The translations under genes were made by a program, and so were the position numbers. From Melampsora larici-populina 98AG31 (Eukaryota; Basidiomycota; Pucciniomycetes; Pucciniales; Melampsoraceae), in assembly GCF_000204055.1 (NCBI RefSeq), contig NW_006768810.1, positions 44,395 to 103,426 of the forward strand: a stretch of DNA of 59,032 bases, read 5' to 3'. How positions within the stretch are numbered: position 1 is the first letter of the stretch; every line of letters starts with the position of its first letter. Shown piece after piece: positions 44,875 through 56,431 of this stretch. Below the pieces are notes generated by a model. The model had not been told where the DNA came from. It did not search any database and saw nothing but the letters and a program-made list of their open reading frames with translations.

Positions 44875-46204
44875 GCTTGTGATATGGCCTTGATGAATGC
44901 CTTGAGAAGGTGTTTTGCAATTGCGGTGTGGAAGAGAAGAGCTATAATTGAAGCTATCCGAAAAGGAGCTAAGCAAGAAGCAAGGATTATTGATCGATGT
45001 AGATAACTGGGCAAGGAAACTAATGAGCAAGCAAAAGAGATGATTGGGTGATAGGGAGGATTGTGAAAGATACAGCAAAGCAGTGGTAAAATGAGGAAAA
45101 GTTTGTTGAGATGGTGGTGGATCCAATTAAAAGTTTGGACCAATGTGGTTTCTTGAGGCAAGGATTCTATGGCCCCGAGTCCATCATAGTCAGCTCTAAT
45201 TTTGTTCGGGTTGCCTTGGGACTTAGTACAGTTGTCATAATCCATATGTACTCATGAGGAAAAGTTCAGTATTTCCATCAATCGGGTCTCACATTTCTTT
45301 GTGGGGCGAGTTTTTCTTTTTGTTACTTTATTTCTATTTCATTTTATTTTAATCTCATATTTTGTATTCCCTCGTGTATGTACATTCTGTTAGTATCGGG
45401 AGGAAACGGATTTTTGGATGAAGAGATAATTCTTCATTACCAAAATTTTGTTTCCGTTGGGGGAATCCATTCCCCCATCTCTCCTTGGTACCTGATCATT
45501 TGGGTACCGAGTCCGCCCGGTCAATGAGTTCCTAGTTCCTTTTTCATGGAATTACATACGCAGGTGCCGTCGTTCCTTTGGGCACCTGCTACATACACTT
45601 ACTTAGTCCCCTTAACCCAATACACTCAAATGCATCGCATTTTGAAATTTTATATTGAATCGCTTGTAGTGGTTGCAATTAATAATTTACATCGCATGTA
45701 CAGCGAGCAATGTAAAGGGTTGAGTCGCACAGATGCTAGTCATGCATTTGAATCTGAGTGATGTTACATCACATAAAGTTACATCACAAAGGATCCATGC
45801 AATGTGAAATCACAGCGCAATTGAATCACATGAACCCTTGCGATCCAACCTTGCATGCGATGTTGAATCACTTCCAGGACAACCTACTCAAAATCACATC
45901 CTTATTACATCACACAGCACGGATGTGATTGAACATCACAAGTCCCAGTGCTTTGTGCTGGTGCATACCACCATGCCATTTAAAAATGTTCCCGGTGAGA
46001 TAGACCGGTTTTTTGAGGACTTTTTTGTAGTATGTTTCGGCCTTAGTTTTCATCGGTTGAATGGCTGGTCGGAGCTCTTGAGCGTTGTAATTACACCAGC
46101 TCTGTTAAAATATGAAATACATCAATATGGCGAGGTAGAACAAGGATTTGATCAAAAACAACATACCAAGTTCAATTTTTTGATAATCCATTCATAGACT
46201 GGAA
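44875..46204. other. Intergenic stretch with small hairpins and TTACATCACA repeats
   Basis: No convincing gene. It contains an inverted repeat around 45563-45594 (GCAGGTGCC and GGCACCTGC). ATCACA motifs are dense at 45760-45945 (TTACATCACA at least three times), resembling subterminal repeats of a DNA transposon; a transposase-like fragment lies just beyond. Confidence 0.45.
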
Positions 46205-46477
46205 TCACATCTCCGAGGCTTGGGTATTTGCTTCCCATATTTTACCTCCTTGAGCTGGAATAATTGCTTGACATATGTTTGTAACTACTTTAGTCACCTC
46301 ATCACGTTCAGTCTTGAAATGCTGCCAGACCCAAGAGGACTTGTGTGAGTTGTCAATCTCGGTTTTTTTGCGTGGAGGTGCTGATGCTTTAGAGCTTTTG
46401 GGGGTATTGTCTTTTGCTGGAGAGTCCGAGATTGTGATTATGCTACCATCAGAGGGGCGAGGGCGTTTAGAGGCCAT
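46205..46477 (-). pseudogene. BED-finger-like N-terminal fragment of a hAT-type transposase
   Basis: ATG at 46477, 90 residues, starting MASKRPRPSDGSIITISDSP and containing SSWVWQHFKTERDE, then ICQAI. A basic Ser-rich head followed by W-x-x-F is how many fungal hAT transposases begin before the Cys pairs of a BED finger. Here the second Cys pair and everything downstream, including the catalytic region, are missing. Upstream lies GC-rich repeat DNA typical of hAT subterminal regions. The assignment rests on composition and layout and is tentative. Confidence 0.45.
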
Positions 46478-46554
46478 GATAGTGGATGCAGAGGATGGAA
46501 ACAGGCTAGTTTCCTCGATGCTGAGCTAGACAGCACCAAGAAAAAATTTTACCT

Positions 46555-46640
46555 ACGGGCCGGGCCGGGCGGGCCAGGGCAAAAGCAAGGCCCGAATCGG
46601 CCTAACTTCTGGAGGCCGGGCCGGGCCGGGTCCATGCATT
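46555..46640. repeat. GGGCCGGGCC-rich repeat block
   Basis: The motif CGGGCCGGGC and its variants occur at both ends of an 85-base stretch in otherwise AT-rich DNA. Such blocks mark subterminal regions of some hAT elements. It lies 80 bases upstream of the transposase-like fragment. Confidence 0.6.
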
Positions 46641-47782
46641 AGTGGGTAGGTTTTTAAGCAATGAGATATCCATTCAAGGACTTGTAGGATCTCCAGAGTG
46701 CATAATGTGAAGGCGGGAGTGGTGGAGTGGGTAGAAGAAAACTTTGACAATTCTTCTCCCACTCTGTACACACCCAAATCGTGACATGCGCATACCCATA
46801 TGTCACAGTTGAGTCCATCACCTGTCCGCACCTGTTGCTTTATCACCTACGGAAGTGGAATTATGTGTGCCTCCGCAGGCTCTGGGAACACTGGCAACTT
46901 CTGTAAGATAATTCCACTTTCTCATTGCGCCTATTTACTTTCATATGTCTTATTGATATATATCACATCTTATAGCCAATGAAAGTATTATCAGAATTTC
47001 TAAGCTTGCATGTTAAAGCAAGAGTGCCTGCTTCATGTATAATCATTTCAATTTTAAAAATGGTACAACCAAAAGGTGGTGGAACACTTTGGAGAGGGAT
47101 CGGTCCTTCACTTGTGAGGGCTATACCTGGTCAAGCTGTTTATACAAACAGTTTCTGGTTCACACATGGGGGAAAGAACCCCCCTTGCGGACACCGGTGC
47201 ACACCGAAGTAATTGGGTGATCATAATTACCTTATACGCTACCCCCGCGTGGTCCACCAGCTTTGACCCAACGTGACGAAGTCCATATTTAATCAAACGC
47301 TTTTCCTCACAAGCTTGGAGGGAACCGAGCTTGCGAAGGTTCAAAGAGCCCAGCGAGAATTTACTTGTTTTAAGTTAAATATAGCTTTGACTTTATCGCA
47401 CCGGGCACTCGGAATCAAGGTCATTCATCCAGTTTCAGAAGGATTTGAAGAATGTAGTTTTTCGATATGCGGGATTCCGGTTATACATACCCGCTTGTTC
47501 TACCAGCCCTGATGACTGAGATAAACCTTATCTCACTCGTGTGTCTCTGAGCGTGCTCGTTTGGGCAATCTCGGATTGGCGGTTTGGGAGATCCTAATCA
47601 AGCGGCTGGTCACTTCATCCGAAACATTTAAACGTCACACTTTGAAGATTACTGGGAGAGAAGAGGAAATCGTACATACCATATTCCCTTAATCTTTCAA
47701 AGTCTCTTGAAAATAAAATCTCCATCCTTCAAAGCGCTTTCATCCTCAACTTACTTTGGGCTCACAAACTCAGGAAAAAGAT
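46641..47782. other. Intergenic stretch without a gene
   Basis: An inverted repeat AGTGGAATTAT / ATAATTCCACT is separated by about 45 bases (about 46853-46918). No other structure or convincing coding sequence seen. Confidence 0.45.
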
Positions 47783-49883
47783 ATGTCGTCGGTCTCCAGT
47801 CTTTCGAGGATCAATCCGTTCAAGTTCGAACTCGAGTTAATTGTGAGTCATTCTTTCTAGACCGGCACCCTCTCTTGATACACAGGTGGTCATGAGCTCA
47901 AGGATGATCGACTTGCATCTCATGCTCCGCGAAAATCCTACTGGTCGTATGTACAACAGGAGGGGATGGTTAACCCCCGATTCCCTTCGTGGGCTTTGGC
48001 CATCTTGATCTTGTTTGCCACCATGAGAGGTATGCTCATCCTTGTATGTATAGCAATTATGGTAATACCGCTAGGAAAGGGTCATGCAAGCCGCAAAAAA
48101 CACTGGTTCTTGTTTCGGCGAATCTATAAACAACCAGGTGAGTAGTTTTAAAAAACATCCTGTGATCATGAGCATCAGTGGTGATAATCTGACTAGAAGT
48201 GATGTTCGACATGCATTCTGATTGAACTCGAACAGGGAGAGGGATTCCCTATGTTATCCCGAACAGGTCAATGATTATTGTGGTATGCGAACTGTGTAGT
48301 AGTTGCCTGTATTTGGTGGCGGCGTGTGAAAACTACAAGGTAAGTGTCCAAGGATTCGAATAACCCTCGCATCAAAAATGCTGATCACTTTTATTATGAC
48401 TTTCAATCGAAAGACATATAGACGCTCAGGAATAAAGGAAGGAAGTAGTGGATGGTTTCTTACTCTCTGGTAAGTTCTACCGACCAAAATAGTAGACGCA
48501 TGAAGGCTTGAATCCTCCCCAGCTTGTGACTGACTTCTCTCCGAATCTTCCCTTCCAGGTATGGTTTAACGTGGGTTTCCTGTTTTCGTACAGTGTTAAG
48601 ATCATGAATCCCCGCTGACGTTTTTAGCCCGCCTTCACCTTGAACTCATATGTTATCAAACTAATCTAGGTGGATTCCGTCATATTTGGGAATCATGATG
48701 GCTGCTTTCAGTCTCTGTTATGCTTGGTTGAGTTGTATTTCACTTTTTCATCAAGGAAAAAACCCTCACGACGTGCTTAATGAGCTTTTATTTTTTTATT
48801 TGGTTTGAAACTGATGTATCATTTGTCAATTTCAGCCTTTGCGATGTCAATGGGAACAGGAAAAGCAAAATTCCTCAATTGCTTACCCCAATTGTCTACA
48901 ACTCTGCATGGACTCTCTGGACCATCATTACTATTTCTTCTATGGCGTTTTGGACATTTCGTACGACACGGGCATTATCTGAGCTGGAGGCCGCTTGTAT
49001 TCATACCTTTAAACTATTACAGCGAGGAGCTGATGCATGGGATGCTGATCCTTCTCAGATGCCTCCGAGGGGGATCTCTAATTCACAACTTTATATAATT
49101 CGAGCTGCCCAAAAGTCTGCTTCAGTTATTGATGGATGGGCTATCACTTGGGTCGTTTTGGCAGTCTCATTAGCAGTTGTGAGAAAATTCATTTCATAGA
49201 AGGAATGATTGCATCGTTAGACATTTGTGATCAGTTCCGGGTTTTGAGTAGAAAAAGCTGAGACTTCTGCTGATCCACCTTCAAAGTTTTACCTCTTCAC
49301 AGTGCAGCTATTAATTCGCCTGCTTAAGCAGGTTCTGCGTAAGCGAGCTATAGACTCTATGGCGGTAGATGTAAAATGGTCTTCGCCAATATGGCAAGAA
49401 TTGGAGCAGGAGTTCAGTAAGTTATTTGATTTACATTGGCCGATGCGACATTGGCCGACGGAAGCTGATCCGACATCTGCCTTCTATTATACATTGCAGG
49501 GTTCCTTTTCAAGTCTTCTATCCTTGTTACCCTAAGCATTATCTCTCAAATCTCTGAATTGGCATATCAGACGCATAGTTCAAAAAACCTCACAGAGTGA
49601 GTCGATTGAGTTCAACTATTTCTTTTTGGTGTCGAGGTGATCTCAAAAGCCTTGATTTTTGATTTGCAGTGTAAATTGGAGGATTGGCTCCGCCCTAATC
49701 ACACAGCTGCCGGGAATCTTCATGACACCAGCGATCCTGGTACAATCGGTAAGAGAGCGTATTATTCATCCATTGAAAATTCGGTTCAACTCATAAATCT
49801 GATAAAAACTGGAATGCTTCAATCAAAGTGGAGAATATTCACAGAGCGCTCGGAAGAATTCAATTTTCGAAAAGTTCCCCTGA
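47783..49883 (+). CDS. Predicted 7-8 TM membrane protein (392 aa)
   Basis: Model: exons 47783-47842, 47897-48137, 48236-48339, 48449-48469, 48559-48587, 48670-48726, 48836-49178, 49308-49416, 49500-49596, 49670-49748 and 49845-49883 (1179 bases, continuous frame). Hydrophobic helices: about 52-79 (WALAILILFATMRGMLILVC), 112-131 (MIIVVCELCSSCLYLVAA), 136-152, 155-171 (YLGIMMAAFSLCYA), 195-213 (LWTIITISSMAFWTF), 272-293 (WAITWVVLAVSLAV), 324-340 (SSILVTLSIISQ) and possibly 360-378. Basic loops follow helix 1 (KGHASRKKHWFLFRR) and helix 6 (KQVLRKRAID). The layout recalls a receptor or transporter, but it does not match the STE3 pheromone receptors as I know them, and no family is recognised. The small exons at 48449 and 48559 and the GTACAG and GTTGAG donors are the weakest parts. 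Confidence 0.6.
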
Positions 49884-50125
49884 CGTTTGATGATAAAAAG
49901 ATTCCCGAAATGACTTCTCAGCTTTTGGGGTGGGATACAACAGTTTGCTGGGGTAAGGAGATAGATTTGGATGCTGTAAATTTTCCTGGTCTTTACGAGA
50001 TTCAATCAACATTCTCAAAGGAGACAGAAGACGTCGATCAGAAGGATAAGCGGGTAAACCTTAAAACTCCTGCTGGTGATATAAGTGTTATGCGCTCAAT
50101 TACAGTCACTCATGAAGAAATTTAA
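49670..50125 (+). CDS. Alternative 3' exon in another frame (151 codons)
   Basis: The acceptor at 49669 can also open a frame beginning CKLEDWLRPNHTAAGNLHD and ending VMRSITVTHEEI. It is long and protein-like, with an acidic, soluble character. It is not in phase with the upstream exon as modelled (phase 2), so it would need another donor or belongs to a different transcript. It overlaps the last two exons of the TM protein model. Confidence 0.3.
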   Translation, partial: CKLEDWLRPNHTAAGNLHDTSDPGTIGKRAYYSSIENSVQLINLIKTGMLQSKWRIFTERSEEFNFRKVPLTFDDKKIPEMTSQLLGWDTTVCWGKEIDLDAVNFPGLYEIQSTFSKETEDVDQKDKRVNLKTPAGDISVMRSITVTHEEI

Positions 50126-50962
50126 ATATATTCACCTCAGTACTCAGTCTTCATAAGTCTTCATCAACCATATCATCACTGACACCATTATGTAGGTACT
50201 CCAAAGCTTCTTCTGCTAATTTTATTATTCTTTGTTTTTGTCTTCGAACCTTTCATTATTTTGTCTTTTTGGGCATAATCTTTGCTTCTGGATTCTGGGA
50301 ATATCTCCATTTATTTGATTGGAAATCAATTTGTGAAAAGAAATGTCCTTAGCACTTATTCTGTCCATCCTGCTCTATCCACAAGGGGAGGAAATAGTGT
50401 GGTCAGGAGTGATTGCTAACTTCCTGACCACCTTCACATAGGTTTGTAAAGTGTAGGCTGGACTTTCTGTTGGTTTCACAACAGTGAGGCCAGCCATTTT
50501 GGGAGTAAACATATGGCCACCTTTCTTAGGGTCAGTGAATCCTCTTAGGAATTTGTGATCTCTGAGAGATGCCTAAGAAGGGTAGGCTGCACAATGAGAT
50601 GTGGAGCAGAGCCCCTTCAAACCAAGGGTGGGTGGGAAATGAAATCAAGAGGGTTTGAAGAAGGGATCTTCTCCCAGTGCACAGATGGGAAAGGTCTTGC
50701 AACTGGTGGCCAAAGGCACAAGGTCATCTGTGAGGTCCATCGTGACAGACAATGCGGTGTATGAGCCAAAACATCAGGGCTGGGAAATACCCGGACCCAC
50801 CAGAGAGAGAGGTAATACAAACTGTGAAAATGTTTAATTTTCACAATTCTGTACACCTCTCAAGGCTCATACACCTTCAGCCATAATTTGTAAAATCTCA
50901 AGATTTAAGACTTCCAAAAAGAAATAAATAGATTTATTTTTCAAAAAAGAAAGAATCAATAT
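50126..50962. other. Upstream region of the degenerate RGG-rich gene
   Basis: No gene seen. A short hairpin GTGAAAAT / ATTTTCAC lies at about 50824-50844. Confidence 0.45.
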
Positions 50963-53095
50963 ATGGATTCACAAAATCAAAGTTCAACGCAAGCATTCAA
51001 CAAAGACATAAACAATATTTTATCACAACATAAAAAAGAGAAAAACAAGCAAGAAGAAGGAAGCTCAAGAGGTAGAGGTGCGGGAAGAGCAAATCAAGGA
51101 AGAGGTAGAGGTGGCAGAAGAGGTGGAGGTGGAACAACAGCAGCTTGTCAAACGAGGAGTGCGATAAAAGGAAAAATCAGAGAACCGAGAGAAGAACCTG
51201 AAGAGGAGAGCAATTTATCAGATGTGGCAAGCGGCAGGAAAGACAAAGAGAACAAAGAAGGAGGAGAGGTGGAAAATGGGAATGAAGAGAATGAAGAAGA
51301 CTAGGATACCATCTCATTAGGTAAGTTCCAAGAAATAAGATTTTGTTTTATAAAAGAACATACCTTTCTTTTCCATTTCCCCTCTCTGTCTACTTTCATC
51401 AAACATCCAAATCTACATCCATCTCGATGTAAGAAAGAAAAAGACTGTCACCACACAAGTGGAGCAGATACTAGACCAGTGTATGATGTCCAGTAGAAAT
51501 TGAAAGATATTTGCATAAATCGTTCAAAGACAACTAAAAAGTCAAGAGTGTGTTGGACCATGTCGCTTATAGAGCATGATAGTATATCACTAGGCTTGAA
51601 TATCTTATAAAGATGGCTTGAATATCTTATAAAGATGGCTTTAATATCTTAAAAAGATGGCTTGAATATCCTAATGAAAGTTTGATTTGGAAAGTTTTGA
51701 GGAAAGATAGATAAAGCATGTGTGAAAGAAGCGTAGATTACTACAAGTACGAGATTTTATCAGAGCCGTAGAATACCAGCGTTACAAGTCCAAAGAAAGC
51801 TGATGAATGGTGGTGAATGGTGTTGTTTGATTTGAACAGAAGATAAAGCGGAGTTTGTAGCAGAAGACGCACACATTGATAGAGAGTATGAGCGCTACCT
51901 CGCGGAGTTGACAAGACTGTACCGGAAAGGAGATACCGGAAGATATGACATCCTAGATAAAGCTTATATCAGATGGTGTGAACAAATTGGAACTGATCCA
52001 AGGAGTATCAAGATTTTAGATGCCTCGAGTGACAAAGACAAAGAGATAATTTGGGTGCCGGAAAACAAAAGGCAAAAGAGACAGGAAACAAGAAATCAGC
52101 AAGACTTGCAAAGAAAATGAACCCCGGGAAAGTTTCAACACATCAGTTGATAGATCTAGCCCCCTATTGGGATAACAGAATGAAAGCTTGTTTTGGCTAT
52201 GTACCACTCACGATCTTTGTTCCGGCATGGCTTCTAGCGGACAAGAATCATATGTCAAACCGGAGAAAGCAAAGTTTGTCATGCTCAGACGTGATAGCGT
52301 ACGTGGGATTGAGGGTACCTAGCAAGTGGAGACATAGTTTTTTGATATGGTCGACATTTTTTCATCTATACGTGAAATATTGGCGATTGAAATATCAACA
52401 AGAAGAAATAGCCAATAGTTGAAGAGCATTCTAAGATAGCATTAGCAATCAAAGCAAAACATCATGATGCATTCGCCCTGGTGCTAAGATACAACATTAC
52501 TTGCAGAACAAATGTCTTCAGTCGTACTCTTGAAGACAGTGGCTCCCTGTCTGATGTGGGAACACGGAATGAGGAATTGGTGGAGCGGGCGATTTCGGAC
52601 TCAAAAGCAAATAAAGACCAGCATTATTTCAACAACCCGTACATTGGTGGTGGAGCAATGGAGAATGTTAATCTGGCCACCAGGAGAGTACAAGTTGGTT
52701 GGGATATGATTTCAAATGGAGATGAACAAATAACGGCAATTACTGGTGGATGTATGTTATCTCACCTAGCGCCAAGTGGAAGACATCAAGTGCAACCTCA
52801 GAACGGTCAGTTCTTTGGTGAAGCAAATCATCATTATGGTTATCATCATCAAGATAATGCAGAAGCGAGTGGAAGTGTAGGATACCATCAAAGTAATAGA
52901 GGAAGAGGAAAGCAAGGTAGAGGAATGGGGAGAGGAACCAGTAGTAGAGGAGGAAGCATACGGGGTGGATCACATTCAGGCCCCACGACCATTGTAAACG
53001 GGGTGATGGTGACAAAGTTTGGTCCAGGAGCCTTTGAAGCGGTAAAGGCGGCAAGACAAGCCAGTGTGAACGGAAAGAATGCAGGGACACAGTGA
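50963..53095 (+). pseudogene. Degenerate copy of an expanded Puccinia family with RGG-type tail
   Basis: Homologous segments appear in order but in different frames. First 50963-51304, a head with GRGRGGRRGGGG and QTRSAIKGKIREP. Then about 51841-52075, RYLAELTRLYRKGDTGRYD and YIRWCEQIGTDPRSIKIL. Then, shifted by one frame, about 52100-52420, LIDLAPYWDNRMKACFGYVP and YVGLRVPSKWRHSFLIW. After another shift comes about 52440-53095, IKAKHHDAFALVLRYN, VGTRNEELVERAISDSKANK, and a Gly/Arg-rich tail (GRGKQGRGMGRGTSSRGG, then VMVTKFGPGAFEAVKAARQ). Frames change near 52060-52110 and 52420-52445 without clean introns, which indicates frameshifts. I recall similar proteins in many copies in Puccinia genomes; their function is unknown. 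The first exon also ends in an in-frame TAG before a good donor. Confidence 0.6.
51593..51676 (+). repeat. 22-base minisatellite, about four copies
   Basis: Units start GGCTTGAATATCTTATAAAG at 51593 and 51615, with diverged copies at 51637 and 51659. They lie in the non-coding part between two homologous segments of the degenerate gene. Confidence 0.9.
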
Positions 53096-53344
53096 GTAGC
53101 AGTCAAGGTTGATTTTTTCCGTTTCTTCATCAAAAGAAAGTTGTCTGCTGGGAAAGATCAATATCAGATGTGAAATGAAAAGAACTGCTGTTTAAAATCC
53201 AAAAGATCTGAGCCCCCAAGAGATAACTGAGACACGTGATCAGAGAAATACTGAGACATACACCAATTTGCCGTTGACCGTTATCCAGATCCGTGCAAGT
53301 TAGAGAGCTAAAGGACTTGTTAGACACAGTTGAGAAACAACAAG

Positions 53345-54537
53345 CACAGGGGCAAAAATAGATGCTCACATAGGTGTGAGCGTTGAAATTTTTGTGTTTT
53401 CTTCAATGTTTGTTCAATTTTGCTTTCCTTTTCTTTCCCTTTTCTTCCCAATTTCTTTCTGCTTGTCATCTGATTACGTGATCAACAGGAACTGAGCAGA
53501 CAAACTAAGCCTTCCTCAGGCCTTATTCATGAGCAAAGAAGTCTGAGGAAGGGCTGATCCATCTGCTCAATTTATCTCAGCTGCTCAGCTGATCTTGAGC
53601 GGCATTCCCTGGTTCAGTAGGCTCCAAGGGACACCACTTATGATTTTCTTAGGGGCTGAGCTGACCTGAGTATCCTCTGAGCTAATTTCCCGCAGCATCC
53701 CTTGGATGGATCTCATAGGGCCAGCCTTGCCTCAGGCTTCATGGCTCCAGAATGAAGCCTGATGCCCATCTGCTCAGTTGACCAATGCTACTCAGCTATC
53801 CCTCAGTGGCATTCCTGGATCAGAATTATCTAAAGGATTTCACTGCTCATTGGCTGATGGGCTGCTCATCTAGTCCTCAGGGGCATTCCTGGGAGAAGGA
53901 TCCAAAGGATGTCACTCAGTGTTGGCTGAGGGGCTGCTCAGCTGCTCAGCTAGTCCTCAGGGGCATTCCTGGGATCAGAAGGATCCAAAGGATGTCACGG
54001 AGGACTAGCTGAGGGGCTGCTCAGTTGATCTCAACCCATCAGTGTGAGTAGCTTTATCCAGGAGACATCACTTAGGATTAGCTGAGCGGCTGAGATAAAC
54101 TGAGCAGGGGGATGGCTCTTTTATGAGGTTTCATTCCTTAGCAAGGAAGTCTGGCCCATCAGTGACCCAGCCAGGGGGTGATACTGAGTATTTCCTGAGC
54201 ATCTCAAATGGGACGGCCCCTGTGCATGCCTTCACTAAGAAATGGAGCCTGAGGAAGGTGTAGTTCATGTGCTCATTGTAATTTTGACCAAATTGCTGAG
54301 TATTCAGTGACTCATGAGCTGATCCTGAGTACTCATCTGGACTCAGTTATTGCTCATCCAAGATGGAAATGAGCCTTCTCAAGAAATGTCAAGCAAAATA
54401 TGAGCAAAACAGGCTGATCACCTGAACACAACCAAAATTGTGAATTGAATGAATCTGAAAGAAAACAAATCTTTTTTGGAGACTTCAAAAAAGTCTACAA
54501 TGCTCACATACATGTGAGCATCAATTTGGCCCCTGTG
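53345..54537. mobile_element. Second non-autonomous TIR element with repetitive TGAGCAGC interior
   Basis: CACAGGGGC at 53345, followed by GATGCTCACATAGGTGTGAG, is repeated inverted at 54498-54537 (AATGCTCACATACATGTGAG, then GGCCCCTGTG). Each end itself contains a palindrome (GCTCACAT facing ATGTGAGC). The 1.2-kb interior has no coding sequence. It is packed with GCTGAG / CTCAGC motifs and imperfect direct repeats such as CTCAGGGGCATTCCTGGGA and GGATCCAAAGGATGTCAC between about 53800 and 54010. I see no clear target duplication. It lies 250 bases past the degenerate RGG gene. The superfamily is unknown. Confidence 0.6.
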
Positions 54538-54645
54538 AGTACCTAAGATCAAGTTACTGTGAAATTACCCCTACAGTAAAGTACTGTCTACCATCAGAAG
54601 TTACTGTACAATACTAGTATCCCAAGGTGACATATAGGTATGGTA

Positions 54646-54942
54646 CTATACTGTACCTTGGGTAGGTATCATACAGCCTTGTACCGTACCTGCCAAAGTA
54701 ACTGCAAACTCAAGAGTAACAGAAGTAATATTCACAGATAAAATATATCTATTACTAAAGAAAAGTCGAAAGGTTTTGATTCCAGGGGGGATTATGTGTT
54801 TCAATGGCCCAAAGTGACCATTACATGAGATAGCTGTGTTGCAGTGGGCCAATCCACTCGCATCTACACCGGTGCACATCCACTTAGTCTCATACACAAT
54901 TTCATGCTGATTCAATCTTGGAATACTCTCAGACATGCTTGC
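54646..54942 (-). CDS. Short fragment of a rust repeat-associated family (98 aa)
   Basis: The minus-strand ATG at 54942 starts MASMSESIPRLNQHEIVYET, followed by WMCTGVDASGLAHCNTAISC and FGPLKHIIPPG. It has evenly spaced Cys and Trp and reads like a true domain. From memory, similar short proteins are repeated in Puccinia genomes. The downstream part (ITSVTLEFAVTLAGTVQ) seems to diverge, and the frame ends early, so it is probably a truncated copy. Confidence 0.4.
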   Translation of the reverse strand, partial: ASMSESIPRLNQHEIVYETKWMCTGVDASGLAHCNTAISCNGHFGPLKHIIPPGIKTFRLFFSNRYILSVNITSVTLEFAVTLAGTVQGCMIPTQGTV

Positions 54943-56431
54943 CATCCTTGTTGATGATTTTTGGGAAATGCCAGTAAGGCATTTAATAAGGATGTTTGGT
55001 AGGTTTGGTAGATCCTTTGATAGTTCTATGAAGTACACCTACTTTGGCATAAATCATACAAAAATACCCCACACTACAAAGAATATAATATTTTCTGGGC
55101 AGAAAACACAGGTGAGAGCTGGAGACAGAGTTCAGCTTTCTAATGAACCAATAATCAAGTGTTTTCCTTGCCAATTGCAAAATTTATGAGCATTTGTAGG
55201 TTTCAAATTGTCCTCTCCAATCTGAGGAACTAAATTTCAGCATCTGTTACAGGTATACATCTGATCAATATAGGGTTTTTAGCTAGTACGTTCAACAATA
55301 TGCACTCTGAAAATACAAAAAAATACTCAGATTGAAGCTCTCAACAACAGGAGCAACAGCCATATTTTTTTGTATTTTTTGTAGTGACAAAGTATTCATC
55401 AAATCACTTACTTCCTGAAGGAAGAGTTTTAACTGCAAAAAGATCCTATAGTAGGCAATATTTATGATGTACTGTAAGGAGAAATGATAAGATCAAAAAA
55501 TTACCACCCTTTGCATGATTGATGAATTTGAAGAAAAAAAACCTTGAGTTTTCAAGTAAAAAACCTTGAGTTTTGTCAAAAAGCTGCTGAGTTTTTCAAA
55601 AAGTCAGTGAGTTTTTTTTGGAAACCTGGCTCAGTAATTCTAAAAAGAAAGAGCTCGCTCAGCTTTTGAAAAAAAGTTGCAGGTTTTTCTTGAAAACTCA
55701 AGTGTTTTCTCTTTTTCCAAAGTCATCAATTCTGGAAAGGGCTGTACATGATCAGATTTGGGCATGAGTAGAACACTGTCACTAGGCAAGGTGTAAAAAT
55801 GGGGTGCATGCTGAAAGACAAGATGAACCAAGTGGATGAGGATAATTCTCATTCTGTCCTCATCCAGTAGGAAGTTGTGGTATTTATACCCATTTTCACT
55901 CACCTGGTAACATTGTAGGAGTACATACATAACTTGATTGGACATGCACTGCCCACTCAGTTCCTGGAAAATTTGAACCATTTTATATGCTCACCAAACA
56001 GTCCCACCATTACCTGGCAGGTCTTTTACCTTTTTAATACCATTTTCATACTAATTCATTTGGAAAATTTATACTTGGCTTACTCTGCTACGCAACTCCA
56101 ATCCTAACAAAGACACCCCAAATATCAAGCCTTATGTAATCCCCCACTTAATTAGTAAGTCATGTCAGAACAATACTTTTTTTGGTAAACAGGGTTCACA
56201 ATTGGTAAGTAAGAATTTGAAGATTTTTTTCAAAAGATTGGTCAATGAGATCATCTTGTCCTCATGATATCCCTAAAATTTGTAAAAAAAAAGTATTATT
56301 CTCTATACTATTATTATAGTGGTATGAGTAGTTTGAAGCAGTGCTTGCACCACCATCCCCAATCAAGTTTCAGGCAGCTGTTGAAGCTCTATGTAATGAA
56401 ATGATGATCAAGATGCACATGTTTGAATATT
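54943..56431. other. AT-rich stretch with low-complexity repeats
   Basis: It contains repeated AAACCTTGAGTTTT units around 55540-55625 that also read on the other strand as part of a 113-codon minus-strand frame (55640-55981, LSGQCMSNQVMYVLLQCYQ). That frame could be a transposon-derived fragment, but there is no independent support. Confidence 0.4.

Noticed and set aside
47783..49883. Idea that the multi-TM gene is the STE3 pheromone receptor of the mating-type locus
   Set aside because: The helix spacing and loop motifs do not match STE3 as I know it, and no pheromone precursor (short peptide ending in a CaaX box) is visible nearby.
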